NCBI GenBank assembly: GCA_031272265.1
Contig: JAISUD010000025.1
Coordinates: 1 to 46,618, forward strand
Direction of reading: 5' to 3'
Length of the DNA stretch: 46,618 nt
Source of the DNA: Endomicrobium sp.
GTDB lineage: Bacteria > Elusimicrobiota > Endomicrobiia > Endomicrobiales > Endomicrobiaceae
Shown: positions 42,448-46,618 of the stretch, piece by piece
Numbering within the stretch: position 1 is the stretch's first letter
Layout: the number at the start of each line of letters is the position of its first letter
Notes under the pieces: model-generated
What the model was told of the DNA's origin: nothing
Databases searched by the model: none
Seen by the model: the letters and a program-made list of their open reading frames with translations, nothing else
Translations under genes and position numbers: made by a program

Positions 42448-43613
42448 ATTTAAAGTGCGAAATTATAGGTATGAGAAGGCATATACACAAAAATCCGGAA
42501 CTCAGCGGAAGCGAGTATAATACTGCAAAATTTATTGAATCTAAACTTGAGGAATTGAAGATACCGTATAAGCGTGTAGGGAAGACAGGAGTGATAGGCA
42601 CATTAGAAGGTGCAGTTTCCGGAAAAACAATAGCTTTAAGAGCGGATATAGACGCTTTACCTGTCTGTGAAGGCAATGAGGTTGAATATAAGTCCGGTAG
42701 CCCCGGCATTATGCATGCCTGTGGACATGACGGACATGTAGCTATAATATTAGGCGCGGCGAAAATTTTGAGCCGAAAAAAAGGTAAATTAAACGGCAAT
42801 GTTAGATTTATTTTTCAACCTAAAGAAGAAATTTTAAACGGCGCAAAAGCTATGATTAAAGGAAATGCGTTAAAAAGTCCCAACGTGGATTTTATCTTGG
42901 GGATTCACGTAAGTCCTTGGATAAAAACGGGAAGAATTGGTTTGAAATTCGGCACTATGATGGCTGCTGTTGACGAGTTGAAAATAGAAATTATTGGAAG
43001 AATAGCACACGGGGCTTATCCTCATAAGGGTAAAGATGCTTTAGTCGCGGCTTCCATGTTTGTTAATATGGTTCAATGTATTATCTCGAGGGAGCTTGAT
43101 CCTTTGGAATATGCGGTTATAACTTTGGGAGAAATTAAAAGTGGAGGCGCTTATAATATATTATGTGATAAAGTGAAAGTAAAAGGTACAGTTAGAAGTT
43201 TCAATAGTAAAACGAGAAATTTTATAAAGACAAGTATTTTGGGAAAACTTAATGCCATAGAATTAGCTTATGGGGTTAAATGTGTCGCTAACTATAATAA
43301 AGTAGGAGAGGCGCTTATTAATAGCTATGAGATTACGGAAAGATGTGTTAAAACTGCCCAAGAATTTTACGGTAAAGATAATGTTGAGATATTGGAAAAG
43401 CCGTCTATGGGCGGTGAAGATTTTTCTGAATATTTAAAATTAGTACCTGGCAATTTTATGCATATAGGCACTTGCAAGAATGAACATACTTCCTATCCAT
43501 GGCACCACAGTAATTTTAACATTGACGAAGGGGCCCTGCCGAAAGCCGCAAAATATATTGCATATACCGCAGAACAATTTTTAAAACAGGCAACCCAGAC
43601 GGTAAAAATGTAA
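42444..43613 (+). CDS. M20-family metallo-amidohydrolase
   Basis: A 389-residue zinc hydrolase of the N-acyl amino acid/hippurate/indole-acetyl-amino-acid amidohydrolase branch. Metal ligands are seen in MHACGHDGHVAI (Cys, His, His), FIFQPKEEILNGAKAMI (Glu pair), ILGIHVSPW and GGEDFSEYL, with the C-terminal His in SYPWHHSNFNID. The lid domain lies between about residues 185 and 300. The start ATG 42444 overlaps the nnrD stop and has TAGGAG 7 bases before. The natural substrate cannot be told; peptidoglycan-derived or acetylated amino acids are possible. Confidence 0.9.
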   Translation: MNLKCEIIGMRRHIHKNPELSGSEYNTAKFIESKLEELKIPYKRVGKTGVIGTLEGAVSGKTIALRADIDALPVCEGNEVEYKSGSPGIMHACGHDGHVAIILGAAKILSRKKGKLNGNVRFIFQPKEEILNGAKAMIKGNALKSPNVDFILGIHVSPWIKTGRIGLKFGTMMAAVDELKIEIIGRIAHGAYPHKGKDALVAASMFVNMVQCIISRELDPLEYAVITLGEIKSGGAYNILCDKVKVKGTVRSFNSKTRNFIKTSILGKLNAIELAYGVKCVANYNKVGEALINSYEITERCVKTAQEFYGKDNVEILEKPSMGGEDFSEYLKLVPGNFMHIGTCKNEHTSYPWHHSNFNIDEGALPKAAKYIAYTAEQFLKQATQTVKM

Positions 43614-43663
43614 AATTAGAAATTTATGGTTTAATTTGTTATTTTTTAATAAAAGTGAATTTG

Positions 43664-44965
43664 TTAGATTTTAGCGGTTTCTGTTATCTCTACTTCAAAA
43701 ATGCCGTTCTTTAAAGATAATGGGGAGTGTGGACTGTAAACGGCATTAGCGATGTACCGTGTTTTGTTTAACAGAGTCTTATTTAAACATTTTGACGCAG
43801 AGCAGTTTGTTGTATTTTTGTTTTCAGCTTGTTGAAGTTCCACTTTGATATAGTTATCTGTTAGAGCTTTATATTCCCCTACTTTTACAGCTTTTCTTTT
43901 TGTGCCTATATATTTTTTTAGAAAAATTTTTCTTTTTTCAAAATCTATTTTAGACAATTCTTGCGATCTATTTTTTATTTCGTTTGCGCAGACTTTGTTT
44001 TTAAATGTTGAAGCTTTTGTGCCTTGTCTATCGGAATACCTGAATATATGTAATCTTGTAAACGGGAGTCGTTTTATAAAATTACATGTCGCTTTATGAT
44101 TTTTTTTAGTTTCATTAGGGAATCCCGTGATTACGTCTGTAGTAAGCGCTAAATCGGGTAGAACCTCCACCATTTTGTTTATTTTTTTTTCAAACTCTTT
44201 TGCTGAGTATTTTCTGTTCATTTGTTTTAATATCTTGTCGCTTCCCGACTGCAATGGGATATGTAGATGACAGCATATCTTTTCTGGATTTTCTTTAATG
44301 GCTTCTATCAATTTATTATCAACCGCGTTTAATTCTATAGATGAAACTCGTATTCTAAAATCTAGAGGGATTTTAATTATTTTTTCAATAAGTCCTGATA
44401 GTCCTGTTTTTAGTAATCTGTCGTTGTATTTTCCTAAGTTTATCCCAGTTATGACTATTTCGCAGTAACCGCGTTTTACAAGATTTTCAATTTCTGACAA
44501 AACTTCTTTTTCGGACTTACTCCAAGAAATGCTTCTTATATAAGGGACTATGCAGTAACTGCAAAAATTATTGCAGCCGTCCTGTATTTTCAAAAACGCT
44601 CTTGAATGCTTATCAAAGCTCGAAACTATTTGCTTTTGGGGTTCAATAAAAAGTTTTGTTTTATCTGTTATTATTTCAATGTCAGTATCGGGCAAAAGTG
44701 TTTTGACGCAAATATTTTTGTTTTTTACAATACATCCTGTCAGTATTATTTTAGGTTTATTTGGCAATTTTGCTGTTTTTCTTAAGAAATATTCACATTC
44801 TTTGTCGGCTTTTGCGGTTACAGTGCAAGAATTAAAAACAATAATGTCAGCTTCCTCAGGTTTCTGCGCGTGTTCAAATTTATCGTTTTTAAATTTCTCG
44901 GAAACAAGCTGTGATTCGTATTGATTTACTTTGCAGCCAAAAGTATATATGTAATATTTTTTCAT
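43664..44965 (-). CDS. mtaB: tRNA t6A37 methylthiotransferase MtaB
   Basis: A 433-residue radical-SAM enzyme that adds a methylthio group to t6A37 in tRNAs reading ANN codons. It has the N-terminal UPF0004 domain with cysteines in YTFGCKVNQYESQ, FNSCTVT and LTGCIV (second Fe-S cluster). The radical-SAM motif is CNNFCSYCIVPYIR (CxxxCxxC), followed by LHIPLQSGSDKILKQMNRKY. The C-terminal TRAM region is present. The GCKVNQYES segment distinguishes MtaB from MiaB and RimO. It overlaps rsmE by 4 bases and converges on the amidohydrolase gene. Confidence 0.95.
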   Translation of the reverse strand: MKKYYIYTFGCKVNQYESQLVSEKFKNDKFEHAQKPEEADIIVFNSCTVTAKADKECEYFLRKTAKLPNKPKIILTGCIVKNKNICVKTLLPDTDIEIITDKTKLFIEPQKQIVSSFDKHSRAFLKIQDGCNNFCSYCIVPYIRSISWSKSEKEVLSEIENLVKRGYCEIVITGINLGKYNDRLLKTGLSGLIEKIIKIPLDFRIRVSSIELNAVDNKLIEAIKENPEKICCHLHIPLQSGSDKILKQMNRKYSAKEFEKKINKMVEVLPDLALTTDVITGFPNETKKNHKATCNFIKRLPFTRLHIFRYSDRQGTKASTFKNKVCANEIKNRSQELSKIDFEKRKIFLKKYIGTKRKAVKVGEYKALTDNYIKVELQQAENKNTTNCSASKCLNKTLLNKTRYIANAVYSPHSPLSLKNGIFEVEITETAKI

Positions 44966-45705
44966 TTAAAAGTTTTAAAATAGTTTAAAGTTAAAATAAT
45001 TGCCACTATTGCGGCTGTTTCTACTCTTAAAATATTGTCTCCAAGCGTTACGCTTTTAATGCCTAGTGATTTGGCGAATCCTACTTCTGCGTCTTCAAAA
45101 CCGCCTTCTGGACCTATAAGAATATTTGCACCTTTATATTTTAAATTGTTTTTAAAAATGTTATTAATAAGAGTTTTGCTGTTGCCGTTATTTTCGCTTT
45201 CCCAGGGTATGATGTTTATAAAATCCCTTTCTAAAGCGACATTTTTACAGGCGGCTTTAAAATCTACAAGTCCTTTTATTTTCATAATATCATTTCTTCT
45301 GCATTGCGAGCTTGCGGCGATAACTATCTTTTCATATCGGTTTAGTCTATTTTTTGAAAAACTGATATTCACACTCCTTTTAGTGCTGATGGGTATAATT
45401 TCAGAAACGCCTATTTCAACGCATTTTTCTACGAGCCATTCAAACCTATTAGCTTTGGATATTGAAGTGTAGAGTTTTATAATGAATTCCGGAATTTTAT
45501 ATGAAGAAAATAAAATATTTCCACTAACCAGATTTTTATTTATTGAATTAATTTTTGCTTTGTAAGAGTTTCCGGTACCGTCAAAAATCATTATTTCGTC
45601 GTTAAGTTTAAACCGTCGTACATTAAGTATGTAGTGTGCTTGTTCGTCTCTAACGGTGAAAGTAGTTTCTTTTATATTTTCAGGTTTTACGTAAAAATGT
45701 GTCAT
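44962..45705 (-). CDS. rsmE: 16S rRNA (uracil1498-N3)-methyltransferase
   Basis: A 247-residue SPOUT methyltransferase acting on 16S rRNA in the 30S subunit. It has an N-terminal PUA-like domain (HYILNVRRFKLNDEIMIFDGTG) and then the knotted domain with KCVEIGVSEIIPISTKRS, ILIGPEGGFEDAEV and LGDNILRVETAAIVAI, in the right order. Start ATG 45705 has AGGAA 7 bases upstream. It is first of the rsmE-mtaB pair, both RNA modification enzymes, with a plausible promoter just upstream. Confidence 0.95.
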   Translation of the reverse strand: MTHFYVKPENIKETTFTVRDEQAHYILNVRRFKLNDEIMIFDGTGNSYKAKINSINKNLVSGNILFSSYKIPEFIIKLYTSISKANRFEWLVEKCVEIGVSEIIPISTKRSVNISFSKNRLNRYEKIVIAASSQCRRNDIMKIKGLVDFKAACKNVALERDFINIIPWESENNGNSKTLINNIFKNNLKYKGANILIGPEGGFEDAEVGFAKSLGIKSVTLGDNILRVETAAIVAIILTLNYFKTFK

Positions 45706-45725
45706 AAAAATTCCTATATATTTTT

Positions 45726-45754
45726 ATTATACATAATCAAAGTAATAAAATTAA
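45726..45754 (-). promoter_or_regulatory. Promoter of rsmE-mtaB
   Basis: On the minus strand TTAATT (45754-45749) is followed after 17 bases by TATAAT (45731-45726), 20 bases before the ATG. The -10 is perfect and the -35 poor. Confidence 0.5.
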
Positions 45755-45938
45755 AAAATGATTTTATTAATTTAATAACCTAAAGACATTACAATGCACG
45801 ATTGGAGTAAAATTGCCAAAAGTGAAAAAATAAGTAAGATATTGTTTTAAATTTATACTTAGTTATAAATAGGATAGGTTTTGTTTGCGATATTTTAAGA
45901 TGAGGTGAATGTTTTTAAATATCTTGTATACTAAGGGT

Positions 45939-45966
45939 TTGACAATTAAGAGTATCTTTTTATAGA
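45939..45966 (+). promoter_or_regulatory. Promoter of the tRNA-tuf operon
   Basis: TTGACA (45939-45944), a 16-base spacer and TATAGA (45961-45966) form a near-consensus promoter 170 bases before tRNA-Tyr. The rest of the 430-base gap between rsmE and the tRNAs shows only AT-rich sequence and no gene. Confidence 0.55.
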
Positions 45967-46135
45967 ATCAATTGATGTTAATTTATATTAACTTATAATA
46001 TAAAATTAATGTAAAATTAACAATTATTTATTTTTTAAGTTGTTGAAAAAGCAGTGAAGTCTGTATTTCCCGATTATTTAGTTAAGGTTAATATGTTATT
46101 AATACGGCGTCAGAGTGAAATCAGGTTTTAAAAAG

Positions 46136-46218
46136 GGGGGTGTGGCAGAGTGGTTTAATGCACCAGACTGTAAATCTGGCGGGCTTGCCCTTCGGTGGTT
46201 CAAATCCATCCGCCCCCA
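46136..46218 (+). tRNA. tRNA-Tyr (GTA)
   Basis: An 83-base class II tRNA gene with acceptor GGGGGTG/CGCCCCC (one G-U pair) and discriminator A, anticodon stem-loop CCAGA CTGTAAA TCTGG, a long variable arm (CGGGCTTGCCCTTCG) and T arm GGTGG TTCAAAT CCATC. First of a tRNA-Tyr, Gly, Thr, tuf cluster, an order known from many bacteria. Confidence 0.96.
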
Positions 46219-46263
46219 TCATTAAAAAAGTAAATGTAAAAAAATGTGATGTATGTGTGTTTT

Positions 46264-46334
46264 GCGGGAGTAGCACAATGGTAGTGCTTCAGCCTTCCAA
46301 GCTGGCCACGCGGGTTCGATTCCCGTCTCCCGCT
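46264..46334 (+). tRNA. tRNA-Gly (TCC)
   Basis: A 71-base gene with acceptor GCGGGAG/CTCCCGC and discriminator T, D arm GCAC/GTGC, anticodon loop CTTCCAA (TCC), and T arm GCGGG TTCGATT CCCGT. CCA is not encoded. Confidence 0.96.
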
Positions 46335-46379
46335 TTTGAAATGAAAATTTAGTAAGAATAAGTATTTCTGAGTGTGTAC

Positions 46380-46451
46380 GCCGAGGTGGCTCAGCGGTAG
46401 AGCACCTCCTTGGTAAGGAGGTGGTCACGGGTTCAATTCCCGTCCTCGGCT
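46380..46451 (+). tRNA. tRNA-Thr (GGT)
   Basis: A 72-base gene with acceptor GCCGAGG/CCTCGGC and discriminator T, D arm GCTC/GAGC, anticodon stem CCTCC/GGAGG around TTGGTAA (GGT), and T arm ACGGG TTCAATT CCCGT. It lies 70 bases before tuf. Confidence 0.96.
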
Positions 46452-46521
46452 AATGTATGCTTTAGAAATTATAGATAGGACAGAGTGCGAATAATAGGGA
46501 TACTTGGGAGGAGAAGGGGAA

Positions 46522-46618
46522 ATGGTAAAAGGGAAATTTGAGCGGAGCAAGCCGCACATAAATGTAGGTACGATAGGGCATGTGGATCATGGTAAGACGA
46601 CGTTGACGGCAGCGATAA
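46522..46618 (+). CDS. tuf: Elongation factor Tu, N-terminal part
   Basis: The first 32 codons of EF-Tu, cut by the window end. The sequence [20 protein letters not shown] followed by [12 protein letters not shown] contains the G1 P-loop (GHVDHGKT) that binds GTP phosphates. The ribosome site GGAGGAGAAGGGG is very strong, as expected for one of the most abundant proteins. It is downstream of three tRNA genes, probably in one transcript, a classical arrangement. Confidence 0.98.
   Translation, partial: MVKGKFERSKPHINVGTIGHVDHGKTTLTAAI

Noticed and set aside
44571-44924. 117-codon plus-strand ORF inside mtaB
   Set aside because: Antisense to conserved radical-SAM coding sequence.

Overview
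The window is an AT-rich bacterial chromosome segment. It carries compact housekeeping operons, three stretches of visibly decaying or non-coding DNA, and five tRNA genes. It fits a strictly anaerobic, probably host-associated bacterium undergoing genome reduction. An Elusimicrobiota/Endomicrobium-type termite-gut symbiont is my best guess. The grounds are the low GC, the anaerobe-type oxygen defence set (rubredoxin, flavodiiron protein, superoxide reductase, rubrerythrin), the retained cofactor and aromatic biosynthesis genes, and the many small frameshifts and remnants. The taxon is inferred from this content; no database search was done.

Layout. 1-1470: a frameshifted small membrane/coiled-coil gene and decayed sequence. 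1471-7890: an oxidative-stress and Fe-S island, with rubredoxin, a NifS-like protein lacking its PLP lysine, a NifU/IscU scaffold, a small zinc-ribbon protein, a flavodiiron protein, superoxide reductase, two tiny overlapping membrane ORFs, rubrerythrin and a SAM methyltransferase. 7916-8671: an SpoU-type RNA methyltransferase on the minus strand. 8672-12637: an accessory region on the minus strand, with a heavily decayed coiled-coil gene and three tandem paralogous small exported proteins. Each of the three has its own strong promoter and a conserved 5' leader. 12638-14400: aroQ, aroB and an elongator tRNA-Met. 14697-18773: two type II restriction-modification systems back to back. One is broken by frameshifts in both methylase and endonuclease; the other looks intact.

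19336-26136 (plus strand): folK-panB-panC-nadB, then uvrA with a clear terminator. 26267-29369: a possible leader peptide coupled to an AlkD glycosylase, an HD-domain hydrolase, tRNA-Leu (minus) and an orphan ABC ATPase. 29590-41028: a long plus-strand gene string mprF-tilS-hpt-ftsH-folE-folP-cdaA-(cdaR remnant)-pdxJ-glmS. 41248-43613: acpS-nnrD-M20 amidohydrolase. 43664-45705: rsmE-mtaB on the minus strand. 45939-46618: promoter, tRNA-Tyr, tRNA-Gly, tRNA-Thr and the start of tuf.

The genes fit together as folate (folK, folE, folP), pantothenate (panB, panC), NAD (nadB, nnrD), PLP (pdxJ), chorismate (aroB, aroQ) and amino-sugar (glmS) supply, plus tRNA/rRNA modification (tilS, mtaB, rsmE), DNA repair (uvrA, alkD) and c-di-AMP synthesis (cdaA). 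The most unusual items are the tandem exported-protein family with conserved promoter, leader and signal peptide but divergent mature parts, the cysteine desulfurase homologue without its Schiff-base lysine, the decayed CdaA regulator gene, and the two restriction-modification systems in different states of decay.
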